Source: Novosphingobium fluoreni (GTDB taxonomy: Bacteria > Pseudomonadota > Alphaproteobacteria > Sphingomonadales > Sphingomonadaceae). From it: a DNA stretch of 64,000 bases. The notes beneath the pieces are model-generated. The model searched no databases. It was not told the DNA's origin and was given only the letters and a program-made list of their open reading frames with translations. The stretch covers positions 124,001-188,000 of the forward strand of contig NZ_JACIDY010000006.1 in NCBI RefSeq assembly GCF_014196615.1, given 5' to 3'. Made by a program: the position numbers and the translations under genes. The stretch's first letter is position 1. Every line of letters starts with the position of its first letter. This document shows positions 36,984 through 46,893 of this stretch, piece after piece.

Positions 36984-37454
36984 TCATCCGGCACGGGCGC
37001 AGGCGATCGCCGCTGCGTCCATGGCCGAAGCGGCTCCGGCCAGCATCCAGCCATCGCTGAACGGGCGTCCGCGCTGATCGCGTGCACTGACCCGCATGGA
37101 TGACGCGGATCGCATCGCGGCGATGATACCGGCGTTGTCGGAGTTGTTGGCCGCCCAGGCGTCCCCCCCGCCTCCGGTGAGCGCGAAGCGCCTGTCCCCG
37201 ATAGCCAGAACGATCGGCCGATCCGCTGCTGAGCGACGTGATAAGCGAAAGTGAATCTGCGTGCGCACATTGCGTTTCGGCCAAGTGCCGACGGCGGCGA
37301 AGGGCTGATGCTCCCGTTCGCGCGCGTTGGGCTCGGCCATGGCGATCGCATAGCAGCGCGGCGTCGCGGGATCTCGAAACGCCCCCCAACCGGAATACAG
37401 CCCCAGGCTTTCACGCGCCGCAGCCGGCATGGCAAAGGCCGCGGCCGCGCACAC
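36984..37454 (-). CDS. Exported protein of unknown function (IalB-like character)
   Basis: About 156 residues. After a signal-like start (FVCAAAAFAMPAAARES) comes GLYSGWGAFRDPATPRCYAI, a pattern reminiscent of invasion-associated locus B-like proteins, then DRPIVLAIGDRRFALTGGGG and a C-terminal Cys (AIACARAG). The only standard start is GTG at 37454, which would cut off the basic start of the signal peptide; in frame just before it, the codons ATT-CGC-CGA-ATT (I-R-R-I) would complete a normal signal peptide if ATT at 37484 initiates. No ATG is available. Function unknown. Confidence 0.6.
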   Translation of the reverse strand: MCAAAAFAMPAAARESLGLYSGWGAFRDPATPRCYAIAMAEPNAREREHQPFAAVGTWPKRNVRTQIHFRLSRRSAADRPIVLAIGDRRFALTGGGGDAWAANNSDNAGIIAAMRSASSMRVSARDQRGRPFSDGWMLAGAASAMDAAAIACARAG

Positions 37455-37528
37455 AAAGCCCAGCGTCAGCGCAATTCGGCGAATGGGGATAAGGGATAAG
37501 CCCGGCTGCTGGGCGCCGCGTCTGATCG

Positions 37529-37768
37529 TCAGGAGCTGACCGATCCGCTCGACGCGCTGACTTTGCCGCTGCCACTCGTCCGCTCGATCACTCTGCGAAG
37601 ACGGCGCGCGGTGGCGATAGCTTTCTCCTGCTCTTCGGTGGAGCAGTTGGCCTCAACAATGTCTTCCAGGCTATCCGCGGCCTTGCCCAACATGCTTTTC
37701 AACGCTTCCGTTTCAGCGCGGGCGTTGCCGAGGGCGTGGCGCAGATCCTGTTCCGTCTTTTCGTTCAT
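37529..37768 (-). CDS. Small helical protein of unknown function
   Basis: A 79-residue hydrophilic protein, mostly helical by composition (MNEKTEQDLRHALGNARAET, AADSLEDIVEANCSTEEQEK), ending in a Ser/Gly tail. The start at ATG 37768 has GGAACC upstream; a longer in-frame version would overlap greB and is of poor composition. No recognised domain. It lies 64 bases downstream of greB on the same strand and may share its transcript. Confidence 0.55.
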   Translation of the reverse strand: MNEKTEQDLRHALGNARAETEALKSMLGKAADSLEDIVEANCSTEEQEKAIATARRLRRVIERTSGSGKVSASSGSVSS

Positions 37769-37832
37769 ACAAGGTTCCAGCGATCCCAGACTCACAATAC
37801 AGCCGGGAGAAAGATTGGCCAAGTGATCTTGT

Positions 37833-38321
37833 TCACGGATCAGGGTAGTTAATCTTGAGCACTTCCCATTCCTTTTCGCCCGCGGGCAGGCGCACGGTGC
37901 GAAGATCGCCCACCGAAGCGCCGCGCAACGCCCGGGCGATCGGCGCGCTCCAACCGATCCGGCCTGCGGCGGCGTCCTGCTCGTCATCGCCCACGATGGT
38001 GATGGTCATGTGCTGATCGTCTTCGTCGACCAGGATCACCATGGCTCCGAACAGCACCTTGCTGCGTTCCTCCTGCCGCGCCGGGTCGATCACGCGCAAG
38101 GCCTTCATCCGGCGCGCGAGGTAAGCCAGCTCACGATCGATTTCCCGCATCCGCTTGCGGCCGTAGAGGTAATCGCCGTTTTCCGAGCGGTCGCCGTTTC
38201 CGGCTGCCCAGCTGACGATTTCCACGATCTCTGGCCGCTCCTTGCCCAGGAGATGGTCGTACCGCGCGCGTAATCGCGCCATGCCGGCGGGAGTGATGGG
38301 TGGGCCTGAGGGGGTCATCAT
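37833..38321 (-). CDS. greB: Transcription elongation factor GreB
   Basis: GreB inserts its coiled coil into the RNA polymerase secondary channel and stimulates cleavage of backtracked RNA. The tip region GNGDRSENGDYLYGRKRMRE contains the acidic catalytic residues, followed by the second coiled-coil helix IDRELAYLARRMKALRV and the C-terminal FKBP-like domain with GRIGWSAPIARALRGASVGD. The start is ATG 38321 (a second ATG follows directly), giving about 162 residues as in the family. Confidence 0.93.
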   Translation of the reverse strand: MMTPSGPPITPAGMARLRARYDHLLGKERPEIVEIVSWAAGNGDRSENGDYLYGRKRMREIDRELAYLARRMKALRVIDPARQEERSKVLFGAMVILVDEDDQHMTITIVGDDEQDAAAGRIGWSAPIARALRGASVGDLRTVRLPAGEKEWEVLKINYPDP

Positions 38322-38380
38322 CTTTCGGTCTTGTTGAGCAGCCGGTGGGCGCCGGCGAGGCATGGCATGCGGCCAGGGCG

Positions 38381-40357
38381 CTAACCCGGCGTGCGCTTGC
38401 CCATCATCGCACTGAGCGGCGCCTGCCCGCGATAGTATCCCCGAGACGGGTTCATGCTCTGATAAACCACGGCGTTTTCCATAACGCGCTGGATATAGTT
38501 CTTCGTCTCATAGATCGGGATGCGCTCGATCCAGTCCACCCATTCGATCGCGCCGGTGCGCGGATCGCCGTTGGCGGCGAGCCACTTGTTCACATTGCCG
38601 GGCCCGGCGTTGTACGCGCCGACCGCCAGAGGCGTCGCGCCGCCGTAGTAGTCCATCATCCGGCTGAAGAACCCGTCGCCCAGCCTGACGTTGTAGATCG
38701 GGTCAGAGGTCAAGGCGCTTTCGCTATAGCCGATGCCAAGCTTGCCGGCCTGTTCGCGCGCGGTGCCCGGCATCAGCTGCATCAAACCGCGTGCGCCGGC
38801 ATGGCTCATGGCATTCTGCGCGAACTGGCTTTCCTGTCGGGCCAGCGCGTGGTCCATCACCCAGTTCGCACCAGGGGGCACCGGCATCTCGGGGAAAGAG
38901 ATGCGCCCGAAGCTGGTGTATCCGTCCGCATGAGCCGCTTGGCCAAGGATAACGCCCAGGTCTCGGCGGCCGATCTCTTTCGCCAGATCGGCGACCAGCA
39001 CGTGATCCGCCTCCGATTGCGCCTGGTCCGAGATCTCGCGAAAGAACTGCACGCCGGTGCGCCAGTCGGCATCGCGGGCAACATCGCGCACCGCGCGTGT
39101 GATCGGCTTAGCGTTGAACGCGGCGCGATCCGCGTTGCCCGGCCGGACTTGCGGCATGACATCGAGGTTGGGGATCGGGCGGCCCAGCCGCTCAAGAGAC
39201 AACTGGCCGTAGAACGTCTCGGGATAGCGCGCGGCCATCTCGAAATAGCGATTGGCCCCGGACGTATCGCCCGCCTGCGTCAGCGCGCGGCCCGCCCAAT
39301 AGAAGCCCTTCGATCGCGTGCCGGGCGTCTGGGCGGCGGCGCCGTAGCGATAGAACAGCGGCGCGGCGCGGCGCGGATCGCGCAAGTCCCAAATTGCCTT
39401 GGTACCGCCCAGCCATACCAGCGTCGTATAGTCATCGCGCACCCGGAACGAGAGCTTGGAGATATCCGTCCCCGGCGCGAACGCGTCATCGATAGAGGTG
39501 GCGATGCGAACGGCGGGGTCGGCACCCGCGCCCTTGGCCACCGTCAGCAGTTCCTTCACCCACTTCGCAGCGTCAGGCACCGGCTGCGAGAGCGGGGGGC
39601 GCGTCGAGAGCAAGCTGATGGCGGCGGGTAGATTGCCGCTCTGCCGCGCCTGCACCGAACGGTTATAGACATAGCCGGGATCGCGCAGCAGATCGCTGCC
39701 GATCGGCATGCCCAGCGATCCTGGGGCCGCGCCTTGCAGCAAAGACAGCCGCTCCATGAACAAGGGCCGGCGTCCAGCCGATACGAACGAGATCTGCCGC
39801 TCGGCCTGCGAAACTTCGCCTTGCCACAGCAGGGCATTCATCCGCGCGTCGTGATCGTCCGCGCTGAACCTGTCGCGATAGAAGCTGAGCAGCAAACTTT
39901 CGTCCGTGGGCAGTAGCGATCCGGAACGCCATGCAGTCACCGCCCGCTGTGCGGCGTCCGATCGCCGCAAATTGGTGAGAGCGGTAGCATAGCGGCCAGC
40001 CGCCTGGCTGGTCAGCGGCGGCAATCGGTCGAAGAACGCCACGAGCGTGGAGGGATCGGGCGATTCGCTGGCGAGCGCCTTTTCCGCGTATCCCCGCAGC
40101 TTCTCTTCCTGCGGATAGCCCGGATAGGTCATCAGGAACGAGGCATAGGCGCCAAATCCCATGCGATCGCTGGCCGTCAGCAGTCGCCAGCGGTCCACGG
40201 ACTGGTGGGCGGCCATGTCGTGCGATTGCATCTGAATGGCACGCGCCTGATCCCACGCGGCAGCGGAACTCGTGGTGTCCTGCGCCCAGGCGGGCGGCGA
40301 GAACCAACAGGCGGATGTCAGCAGAAGACAGGCGGAGGCGCGCAGCATGCTGGACAT
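38381..40357 (-). CDS. slt: Soluble lytic murein transglycosylase (Slt70-like)
   Basis: A 658-residue periplasmic enzyme that cleaves the glycan strands of peptidoglycan, forming 1,6-anhydromuramic ends. It has a signal peptide (ending AWAQD near residue 26), a long helical superhelix domain, and a C-terminal SLT catalytic domain with the glutamate in ALARQESQF (E509), SHAGARGLMQLMPGTA and AVGAYNAGPGNV. Start codon ATG 40357; a second Met three residues on. Divergent from dapA. Confidence 0.93.
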   Translation of the reverse strand: MSSMLRASACLLLTSACWFSPPAWAQDTTSSAAAWDQARAIQMQSHDMAAHQSVDRWRLLTASDRMGFGAYASFLMTYPGYPQEEKLRGYAEKALASESPDPSTLVAFFDRLPPLTSQAAGRYATALTNLRRSDAAQRAVTAWRSGSLLPTDESLLLSFYRDRFSADDHDARMNALLWQGEVSQAERQISFVSAGRRPLFMERLSLLQGAAPGSLGMPIGSDLLRDPGYVYNRSVQARQSGNLPAAISLLSTRPPLSQPVPDAAKWVKELLTVAKGAGADPAVRIATSIDDAFAPGTDISKLSFRVRDDYTTLVWLGGTKAIWDLRDPRRAAPLFYRYGAAAQTPGTRSKGFYWAGRALTQAGDTSGANRYFEMAARYPETFYGQLSLERLGRPIPNLDVMPQVRPGNADRAAFNAKPITRAVRDVARDADWRTGVQFFREISDQAQSEADHVLVADLAKEIGRRDLGVILGQAAHADGYTSFGRISFPEMPVPPGANWVMDHALARQESQFAQNAMSHAGARGLMQLMPGTAREQAGKLGIGYSESALTSDPIYNVRLGDGFFSRMMDYYGGATPLAVGAYNAGPGNVNKWLAANGDPRTGAIEWVDWIERIPIYETKNYIQRVMENAVVYQSMNPSRGYYRGQAPLSAMMGKRTPG

Positions 40358-40390
40358 TTTGGAAAAAGGCTCCTTATCAGGCCCTGAATG

Positions 40391-40447
40391 ATCAAGTCTT
40401 ATGACGGTGGCGCTTCACTCGTGACGCGCCGTGGATGCCGTCTTGAT
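40391..40447 (+). promoter_or_regulatory. Nested inverted repeats in the dapA leader
   Basis: Three nested pairs: ATCAA (40391-40395) with TTGAT (40443-40447), GACGG (40403-40407) with CCGTC (40438-40442), and GGCGC (40409-40413) with GCGCC (40426-40430). Together they could fold into one long stem 23 bases before the dapA ATG, close enough to affect initiation. Confidence 0.45.
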
Positions 40448-40470
40448 GACCAACAGCAAAGGCGAAGTCC

Positions 40471-41352
40471 ATGTTCTCGGGTTCGATTCCTGCACTCGTC
40501 ACCCCGTTTCGCGATGGCGCGTTCGATGAAAGCGCCTTTCGCAAACTGGTGGACTGGCAGATCGAGAACGGTTCGTCGGGCTTGGTCCCCTGCGGCACTA
40601 CGGGGGAGAATTCCACGCTCTCCAACGCGGAGCACCACCGTGTGATCGAAGTTTGCGTGGAGCAAGCGGCGGGCCGCGTGCCGGTTATTGCTGGCTGCGG
40701 CAGCAACGATACGATGAATGCTCTTCTCCACATGAATTTTTCGAAGAAGAGCGGAGCGGCCGCCGCGCTCGTGGTCGCGCCCTACTACAATCGGCCGAGC
40801 CAGGACGGGCTGCTCGCGCATTTCTCGTATCTGGCCGAGCATAGCGATTTGCCGATCCTGCTCTACAACGTGCCCGGCCGCACGGTGACCGACCTGCAGC
40901 CCGAGACGGTGTGCGAACTGGCGCGTCGCTTTCCACGGACCTTCATCGGCATCAAGGACGCCAGCGCCGATCTCAGCCGCGTCACCGATCACCGCATGGG
41001 CATCGGCAAGCACTTCGCGCAGCTTTCGGGCGATGACGAACTGGCGCTGCCGTTCAACGCGGCGGGCGGCGTTGGCTGCATCTCCGTCACCGCCAATGTC
41101 GCGCCCAAGCTGTGTGCCGAATTCCAGGCCGCTTGCGCCGCCAACGATCTGGAACTGGCGCGTGAGCTGAACGACAAGCTCTATCCGCTGCACTATGCCA
41201 TGTTCGAGGACAGCTCGCCGGGGCCGTGCAAGTACGCCTTGGCGCGGGTGCATCCGTGGCTGTCGAATGAACTGCGCCTGCCGCTGGTCCCCTGCGGCGA
41301 GAAGGCACGGATCGCGGTCGACGCCGCGCTGGAGCATGCCGGGCTGCTTTAG
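40471..41352 (+). CDS. dapA: 4-hydroxy-tetrahydrodipicolinate synthase
   Basis: DapA condenses pyruvate with aspartate semialdehyde in lysine and diaminopimelate synthesis. The 293-residue TIM barrel has GTTGENSTLSNAEHHRVIE, the catalytic Tyr in LLYNVPGRTV, and the Schiff-base Lys in FIGIKDAS. Length is standard. The ATG at 40471 is preceded by AAAGGCGAAG. First of a run of plus-strand genes (dapA, smpB, DUF2062, cckA) and divergent from slt. Confidence 0.97.
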   Translation: MFSGSIPALVTPFRDGAFDESAFRKLVDWQIENGSSGLVPCGTTGENSTLSNAEHHRVIEVCVEQAAGRVPVIAGCGSNDTMNALLHMNFSKKSGAAAALVVAPYYNRPSQDGLLAHFSYLAEHSDLPILLYNVPGRTVTDLQPETVCELARRFPRTFIGIKDASADLSRVTDHRMGIGKHFAQLSGDDELALPFNAAGGVGCISVTANVAPKLCAEFQAACAANDLELARELNDKLYPLHYAMFEDSSPGPCKYALARVHPWLSNELRLPLVPCGEKARIAVDAALEHAGLL

Positions 41353-41475
41353 GGCCTGATATAGACGAAACTGCGCCGTCCCAAGCTTGACCCGGGGCGG
41401 TGCTCGCCAACGATCTTTTTCCCGCTACGCCGTTCATGATTTATTTTGGCGGTGTGTGTCCCTACATGGCGGATC

Positions 41476-41958
41476 ATGGCGCGCCCCCAGCACAAAGAAT
41501 TCGACAAAGTGAAGACCGTGGCGGAAAACCGTCGCGCTCGATACGATTACCACATCGAGGACACTTACGAGGCCGGCATCATGCTGACCGGCACCGAAGT
41601 GAAATCGCTGCGATTTGGCGAAGGATCGATCGCCGAATCCTACGCCGAGGTGAAAGGCGGAGAGTGCTGGCTGGTGAATTCCAACGTGCCGGAATTCAGC
41701 CACGGCAACCGCTTCAATCATGAGCCCAAGCGACCCCGCAAGCTGCTGCTGCGCGAACGCGAGATCGCCCGCCTGCACGGCATGGTCGAGCGTAAGGGCA
41801 TGACCTTGGTTCCATTGTCGATCTATTTCAATGGCAGAGGCCGCGCAAAGGTGGAACTCGCGCTTGCACGCGGCAAGAATGCAGCCGACAAGCGCAGCAC
41901 CATCAAGGAGCGCGACTGGAAGCGCGAACAAGGCAGGATCTTGCGAGAGCACGGATGA
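41476..41958 (+). CDS. smpB: SsrA-binding protein SmpB
   Basis: SmpB delivers tmRNA to stalled ribosomes. The 160-residue product has the OB-fold core with [20 protein letters not shown], the tmRNA-binding [35 protein letters not shown] and the Lys/Arg-rich tail [19 protein letters not shown]. The start at ATG 41476 gives the normal [15 protein letters not shown] N-terminus. The tmRNA gene is not in the window. The stop overlaps the next start (ATGA, 41955-41958). Confidence 0.97.
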   Translation: MARPQHKEFDKVKTVAENRRARYDYHIEDTYEAGIMLTGTEVKSLRFGEGSIAESYAEVKGGECWLVNSNVPEFSHGNRFNHEPKRPRKLLLREREIARLHGMVERKGMTLVPLSIYFNGRGRAKVELALARGKNAADKRSTIKERDWKREQGRILREHG

Positions 41959-42548
41959 GCACGCTGTTTTCCCGTCTCGCGCGCTGGTTCCACGCCCAGA
42001 TGCCGACGCATGAACAGCTAGCGGGAAACCGATTTACCGCCCCTCTTGCGCGACGGCAGGAACTGTTTCGTTTCACGCGCCGCTCGGTGCCGCGCGGGGT
42101 CGCGGTGGGCCTGTTGGTCGGCATCTTTGCATTGATCCCGGGCATCCAGATCGTCGGCGCGGCTTTGCTGTGCGTGCCGGTGCGGGGAAACATCCCGCTG
42201 GCGGCGGCGATGACATTCCTGTCCAATCCCGCCACCACGCCGTTCATACTGGCGGCCTCGATCTGGGTGGGCAATCATCTGGGTTTTCACGCCGATCTCA
42301 GCACGTTCTATGCGCTTTACGAAAGCGGCGCGGGCGCGCGGCGCTGGTTGTACTGGCTATTGTCTGACGCGGCACCGTCGCTGGTGCTGGGGCTGTTCGT
42401 CATCTCAGTCGTCACGGCCGCCATCGGGTACCTTTTGTCGGTGTGGTTCTGGCGCGGCTGGATCGGACATAAGCACAAGGCCCGGCAGTTGCGGCCCCGC
42501 CGCCCCGCCCCTCCGCTTGAGAAGCCATGCGCCGGGGCTGGCGCGTGA
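41955..42548 (+). CDS. DUF2062 membrane protein
   Basis: A 197-residue membrane protein of the DUF2062 family. Conserved sequence is seen as [20 protein letters not shown] followed by [10 protein letters not shown], and [20 protein letters not shown]; four hydrophobic segments. Function unknown. It overlaps smpB by four bases and cckA by 22 bases, so it lies inside a tightly packed operon. The basic, Pro-rich C-terminus ([17 protein letters not shown]) is cytoplasmic by the positive-inside rule. Confidence 0.87.
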   Translation: MSTLFSRLARWFHAQMPTHEQLAGNRFTAPLARRQELFRFTRRSVPRGVAVGLLVGIFALIPGIQIVGAALLCVPVRGNIPLAAAMTFLSNPATTPFILAASIWVGNHLGFHADLSTFYALYESGAGARRWLYWLLSDAAPSLVLGLFVISVVTAAIGYLLSVWFWRGWIGHKHKARQLRPRRPAPPLEKPCAGAGA

Positions 42549-44995
42549 TCGAAGCAGAGCGGCCGGCCGCCGCCCCGAGGTTTGGACCGTCGGAGATTCT
42601 CGGCGTCGTCGCTGCGCTGGTGGCCAGTGCTGCGTTAGTGTGGTTCGCGACTCGCGATGGCATCGCCACGGCCGCGTTCATTGCTGGCGTGCTGGTGCTG
42701 GGGACGTTGGCGTTTCTCTTGCTGCGCCGTCGCCCGGCCGAAGCGGAGGAGGAGTTCGCATCTCCGGATTGGTCCGTCACCGTCGCCGCGATCGAGGGTT
42801 CGGATTCCGCCATTGCCGTCACTGACCGCGCCGGGCGCCTGGTCTGCGCGAACAGCCGCTACGAGGCTTGGTTCGGGGCGGCCAGCGCGCCGCCGGGGCT
42901 TCCGGTTGACGACACGTCGCAAGATAAATTGTCAGATGCTGTGCGCCTGACCTGGCGTGATGGCGCCGCGCAAGTTGCGATCACCACTGACCTGTCGGAG
43001 CTAGGATACGGGTCCCAGCGTTGGCAGGCCCATGCCCGGCGGGCGGGTCGCGGGGATGATTTCATCGTCTGGCGCTTCGAGGCGCTGGTGCAGGGCGATC
43101 CGGTGGCCGAGCTCGTCGCGCACCTCGATGGCAAGCTTGGCCGCGCGCTGTCTGCGGCCGGTATCGTTGGGGCGCTGGTCGATCCGGACGGCACCATCCG
43201 CGCTACTAGCGCCGGCTTTGCCGAACGCGCCACGGGGGACGCGCAGGCCGACCTCGTCGGTCAGGATTTCGTGCTTCTGCTGCGTGAGGAAGAAGGCGAT
43301 CGCATCGCCTGGGCGCGCGATGGCCAGCAATCCAGCCCGATCACCTTGTACCATGTGCCCGCGGTCGACCCGGATCTCGGCATCGAAATAGATCCCCGAA
43401 CCGCGCCGGCGCTGATGCTAGTCGTCGATGCGGGGCTGGGCCTTGGCGCCGGTGAGACCGCCAGCGCCGCCGCGCCGCACTTGGAGGCATTGCTGGGGCA
43501 ATTGCCGCTGGGGCTCGCCATGGCCGATCGCGACGGCCGGCTGCTCTTTGCCAACCCCGCGTTCATGCGCGCCGCCGGGCGCGAGGGGCACCCCAGCGCC
43601 ACCTATCCCACCGATCTCGTGGTTCGCGAGGACAAGCGCGCCCTTTCCGAAGCCATTCGCCGCTTCGCGCAAGGGCCGGCCGCCTCCGGAGATATCGCCG
43701 TCCGTCTCCTGGCTCTGCCAGACGATCCGGTATCGCTGAGCCTCGCGGGCGTTCGCGGACTGGGCGACGCGGCGGTTTTGCTGGGCCTGACTGATTCGTC
43801 GGAAGAAACGCGGTTGAAACGTCAGGTTGCCCAGGCCACGAAGATGCAGGCCGTCGGCCAGCTCGCCGGCGGCGTTGCCCACGATTTCAACAACGTTCTC
43901 ACGGCGATCCTGGGCACCTGTGATTTGATGTTGATGCGCCATACGCCCGGCGACTCTGACTATGATGACATCCAGCAAATCCGCGCGAACTCAAACCGTG
44001 CAGCCTCTCTGACGCGCCAACTGCTGGCCTTTTCGCGCCAGCAGACTCTGCGCCCCGAAATCCTGCAAGTGCCGGATGTCGTCGCCGATGTATCACAGAT
44101 GCTGCGCCGCCTGATCGGTGAGAAAATCCAGCTCGTCGTCCAGCACGATCGCGATCTGGGCGCCGTGCGGGCCGACCCTACGCAGCTGGAGCAGGTCATC
44201 GTCAATTTGGCCGTCAACGCGCGAGACGCCATGCAATCACGCGGTGACGGGTCCGGCAAGCTGACCCTTGCCACACGCCGCGTCAGCACCGCCGACGTCC
44301 GCGCGATGCGCAGCGAGATCATCCCGATCGGCGAATACACCGCCCTCATCGTGGAAGATACCGGCAGTGGCATCCCGCCCGAGCATCTGGGCAAGATCTT
44401 CGAACCCTTCTTCACTACGAAGGAGCAGGGCAAGGGCACTGGCCTCGGCCTTTCGACGGTCTACGGCATCGTCAAGCAATCGGGCGGCTTCATCTTCGCC
44501 GAAAGCGAAGTCGGGCAGGGTACGCGCTTTACCGTTTATTTGCCGGTCGATCATGCCGGGCCGGGGGCGGGCCGCTCTCTTCCCAAGCCGGCCGAGGCGT
44601 CGCGCCAATGGGCTGGAGGCGGGCGGATTTTGTTGGTGGAGGATGAAGACCCCGTCCGCGTCGTGGCTGAGCGGGCGCTGACCCGCCAAGGCTATCAGGT
44701 GACGTCCGCCCGTGACGGTGAAGAAGGCCTGGAATTGGTACGGGAAGGCGGTTCGTTCGATCTGGTCGTCAGCGACGTGGTGATGCCCAGCATGGACGGC
44801 CCAGCCATGGCGCGTTGCATCCGTGAAATCGCACCCGCCCTGCCGGTACTGTTTATGTCCGGCTACGCGGAGGAGCAGTTGCGCAAGGAGATCGGCATCG
44901 CCAACGCGTGGTTCATGCCCAAGCCGTTTTCCGTTCAGCAATTGTCCGAGAAGGTCGGTGACGTGCTGGCTCAGACCTTGCAGCCGGTTCGATGA
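42527..44995 (+). CDS. cckA: CckA-type hybrid sensor histidine kinase
   Basis: CckA is the bifunctional kinase/phosphatase that feeds phosphate through ChpT to CtrA and CpdR. The 822-residue protein has two N-terminal membrane segments (about 22-42 and 46-66), PAS-like regions (about 85-150, 205-290, 320-400), the phosphoacceptor [14 protein letters not shown] (H452), a HATPase with [30 protein letters not shown] and [15 protein letters not shown], and a C-terminal receiver with [10 protein letters not shown] (D750) and [14 protein letters not shown] lies just before ATG 42527; GTG 42545 is an alternative. Confidence 0.93.
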   Translation: MRRGWRVIEAERPAAAPRFGPSEILGVVAALVASAALVWFATRDGIATAAFIAGVLVLGTLAFLLLRRRPAEAEEEFASPDWSVTVAAIEGSDSAIAVTDRAGRLVCANSRYEAWFGAASAPPGLPVDDTSQDKLSDAVRLTWRDGAAQVAITTDLSELGYGSQRWQAHARRAGRGDDFIVWRFEALVQGDPVAELVAHLDGKLGRALSAAGIVGALVDPDGTIRATSAGFAERATGDAQADLVGQDFVLLLREEEGDRIAWARDGQQSSPITLYHVPAVDPDLGIEIDPRTAPALMLVVDAGLGLGAGETASAAAPHLEALLGQLPLGLAMADRDGRLLFANPAFMRAAGREGHPSATYPTDLVVREDKRALSEAIRRFAQGPAASGDIAVRLLALPDDPVSLSLAGVRGLGDAAVLLGLTDSSEETRLKRQVAQATKMQAVGQLAGGVAHDFNNVLTAILGTCDLMLMRHTPGDSDYDDIQQIRANSNRAASLTRQLLAFSRQQTLRPEILQVPDVVADVSQMLRRLIGEKIQLVVQHDRDLGAVRADPTQLEQVIVNLAVNARDAMQSRGDGSGKLTLATRRVSTADVRAMRSEIIPIGEYTALIVEDTGSGIPPEHLGKIFEPFFTTKEQGKGTGLGLSTVYGIVKQSGGFIFAESEVGQGTRFTVYLPVDHAGPGAGRSLPKPAEASRQWAGGGRILLVEDEDPVRVVAERALTRQGYQVTSARDGEEGLELVREGGSFDLVVSDVVMPSMDGPAMARCIREIAPALPVLFMSGYAEEQLRKEIGIANAWFMPKPFSVQQLSEKVGDVLAQTLQPVR

Positions 44996-45681
44996 TGACG
45001 GCGCGGCCCGCCTTGCGTAACGCAATCTTCGTCACTCTGCTGACGATCTTCGGCGTTCTGGCAGGATTGGTTTCGTACTACGGCCTTGGCCACTCGGATG
45101 CGGTGGAGGATGCGCCTTTCCTGGGGCGCCTGGCCAACCGCCTGATCTATCAGGGGCGCTCCGGCGAAGATTTGGGGCCGGGGCGCGAAGCCATGCTGTT
45201 GGCTGTCGAAGACCCGGCGTTTGCTGCCAATCTCGGCCCCGATGTTGATACGCCGGGTGGCTCCGTAACGTCGATCAGCCGCGCTCTTGCGTCTCGCATG
45301 GCGTTCGACGGTTACACCGGCGGCGTCGGTCGGATTCGGCTCGCGGGATACGCTCGCGGCCTCGAAGAGAAGTTGTCCAAGCGGCAAATTCTGGCTTTGT
45401 GGCTCGAAACTGTGGAAATGGGCAGCGTGCCGGAAGGGTGGCTGAAAGGCTTTTTTCTCACCAGCCATCTGATGTATCATCGCTCCCCCGCAAAGCTGTC
45501 GGACGCGGAGTTTCTACGCCTCGTGGCCGTCGCGTCCGACCCTGATTCTTTCCATTTAGACCGCCCGGATCCAGCGCTGGACGAGCGTGTAACCCGCATC
45601 ACGCGCCTGTTGGCGGGCACTTGCGTGCGCGAACGCAAAGGCGATGTGAAGCTTGCGCCCTGCGCCGAAGAACAGCCGTAG
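44992..45681 (+). CDS. GT51-like membrane protein (peptidoglycan transglycosylase domain)
   Basis: A 229-residue protein with one N-terminal membrane segment (about 8-30) and a domain that keeps the outline of the GT51 glycosyltransferase family: VEDPAFAANLGPDVDTPGGS (the catalytic Glu position in VEDPAF is retained) and GLEEKLSKRQILALWLETVE. The His and Gln-rich second motif of typical GT51 enzymes is altered (GGSVTSISRAL), so activity is uncertain. Length is like a monofunctional MtgA. The start overlaps the cckA stop (ATGA), so it is co-translated with the cell-cycle kinase. Confidence 0.75.
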   Translation: MMTARPALRNAIFVTLLTIFGVLAGLVSYYGLGHSDAVEDAPFLGRLANRLIYQGRSGEDLGPGREAMLLAVEDPAFAANLGPDVDTPGGSVTSISRALASRMAFDGYTGGVGRIRLAGYARGLEEKLSKRQILALWLETVEMGSVPEGWLKGFFLTSHLMYHRSPAKLSDAEFLRLVAVASDPDSFHLDRPDPALDERVTRITRLLAGTCVRERKGDVKLAPCAEEQP

Positions 45682-45688
45682 GAAAACA

Positions 45689-45719
45689 TTTGTTCCCCTC
45701 TTGTTCGATGAGAACAAAT
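45689..45719 (+). promoter_or_regulatory. LexA (SOS) operator of recA
   Basis: GTTC (45692-45695), seven bases, GTTC (45703-45706): the direct-repeat form of the alphaproteobacterial LexA box. A third half-site GAAC (45712-45715) makes the outer ATTTGTTC and GAACAAAT an 8-base inverted repeat. It lies about 65-95 bases before the recA ATG, probably over the -35 region. Confidence 0.85.
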
Positions 45720-45782
45720 AGCATACATCCTGTTTCGTGACATTGACCTTTCCGGTCAGGCAGGTAGCGAAGAGGGAACGAC

Positions 45783-46856
45783 ATGGCTGCTCAGCTCAAG
45801 CTGATCCAGGAAGGCAAGGAAAAGGACGCAATGGACCGCCAGAAGGCCCTAGAAGCCGCGCTTGCGCAGATCGATCGCGCGTTTGGCAAGGGCAGCGCGA
45901 TGAAGCTCGGCTCCAAGGAGACGATGCAGGTGGAAGCGATTTCCACCGGATCCCTGGGTCTGGATATCGCCCTTGGCGTGGGTGGCTTGCCGCGTGGCCG
46001 TGTGATCGAGATTTACGGCCCGGAAAGTTCGGGCAAGACCACGTTGGCGCTGCACTGCATCGCCGAAGCGCAGAAGATCGGCGGCACCGCTGCGTTCATC
46101 GATGCCGAGCACGCGCTTGACCCGGTCTATGCCAAGAAGCTGGGCGTCAACATCGATGAATTGATCGTGTCGCAGCCCGATACCGGCGAGCAGGCGCTTG
46201 AGATTGTCGATACCCTGGTTCGCTCCAATGCGATCGACGTTCTGGTGGTCGATTCGGTCGCGGCGCTGGTCCCTCGCGCCGAAATCGAGGGCGAGATGGG
46301 CGATAGCCACGTCGGCCTTCAGGCGCGCTTGATGAGCCAGTCGCTGCGCAAGCTGACCGGCTCGATCAGTCGCTCGCGTTGCATGGTGATCTTCATCAAC
46401 CAGCTGCGCATGAAGATCGGCGTCATGTATGGTAACCCGGAGACGACCACGGGCGGCAACGCTTTGAAGTTCTACGCTTCGGTCCGCCTCGATATCCGCC
46501 GCACCGGTGCGATCAAGGACCGTGATGAAGTGATCGGCAACGCCACGCGTGTTAAGGTGGTGAAGAACAAGGTTGCCCCGCCGTTCAAGCAGGTCGAATT
46601 CGATATCATGTATGGCGAAGGTGTCTCAAAGATAGGTGAGATACTGGATCTGGGCGTCAAGGCCGGCTTGGTAGAAAAGTCAGGCGCCTGGTTCAGCTAC
46701 GATTCGATCCGGATCGGGCAGGGTCGTGAAAATTCCAAGACCTACCTCAAGAACAATCCCGAAGTGTGCGAACGCCTCGAAAAAGCCATCCGCGATCGCA
46801 CTGCTGGCTTGGCGGAAGAGATGATGGCTGGCCCATCGGAAGAAGACGATAGCTGA
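45783..46856 (+). CDS. recA: RecA recombinase
   Basis: RecA forms the strand-exchange filament and triggers LexA self-cleavage. The 357-residue protein has GKGSAMKLG, Walker [15 protein letters not shown] (about 79-92), [20 protein letters not shown], the DNA-binding loop neighbourhood [15 protein letters not shown] and [20 protein letters not shown]; an acidic C-terminal tail ends EEDDS. The ATG is preceded by AGAGGGAACG. Controlled by the LexA box upstream and closed by a strong terminator. Confidence 0.98.
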   Translation: MAAQLKLIQEGKEKDAMDRQKALEAALAQIDRAFGKGSAMKLGSKETMQVEAISTGSLGLDIALGVGGLPRGRVIEIYGPESSGKTTLALHCIAEAQKIGGTAAFIDAEHALDPVYAKKLGVNIDELIVSQPDTGEQALEIVDTLVRSNAIDVLVVDSVAALVPRAEIEGEMGDSHVGLQARLMSQSLRKLTGSISRSRCMVIFINQLRMKIGVMYGNPETTTGGNALKFYASVRLDIRRTGAIKDRDEVIGNATRVKVVKNKVAPPFKQVEFDIMYGEGVSKIGEILDLGVKAGLVEKSGAWFSYDSIRIGQGRENSKTYLKNNPEVCERLEKAIRDRTAGLAEEMMAGPSEEDDS

Positions 46857-46893
46857 TGGTACTTGTCTGAATGGCTTTAGGAGGACTTGAGTT

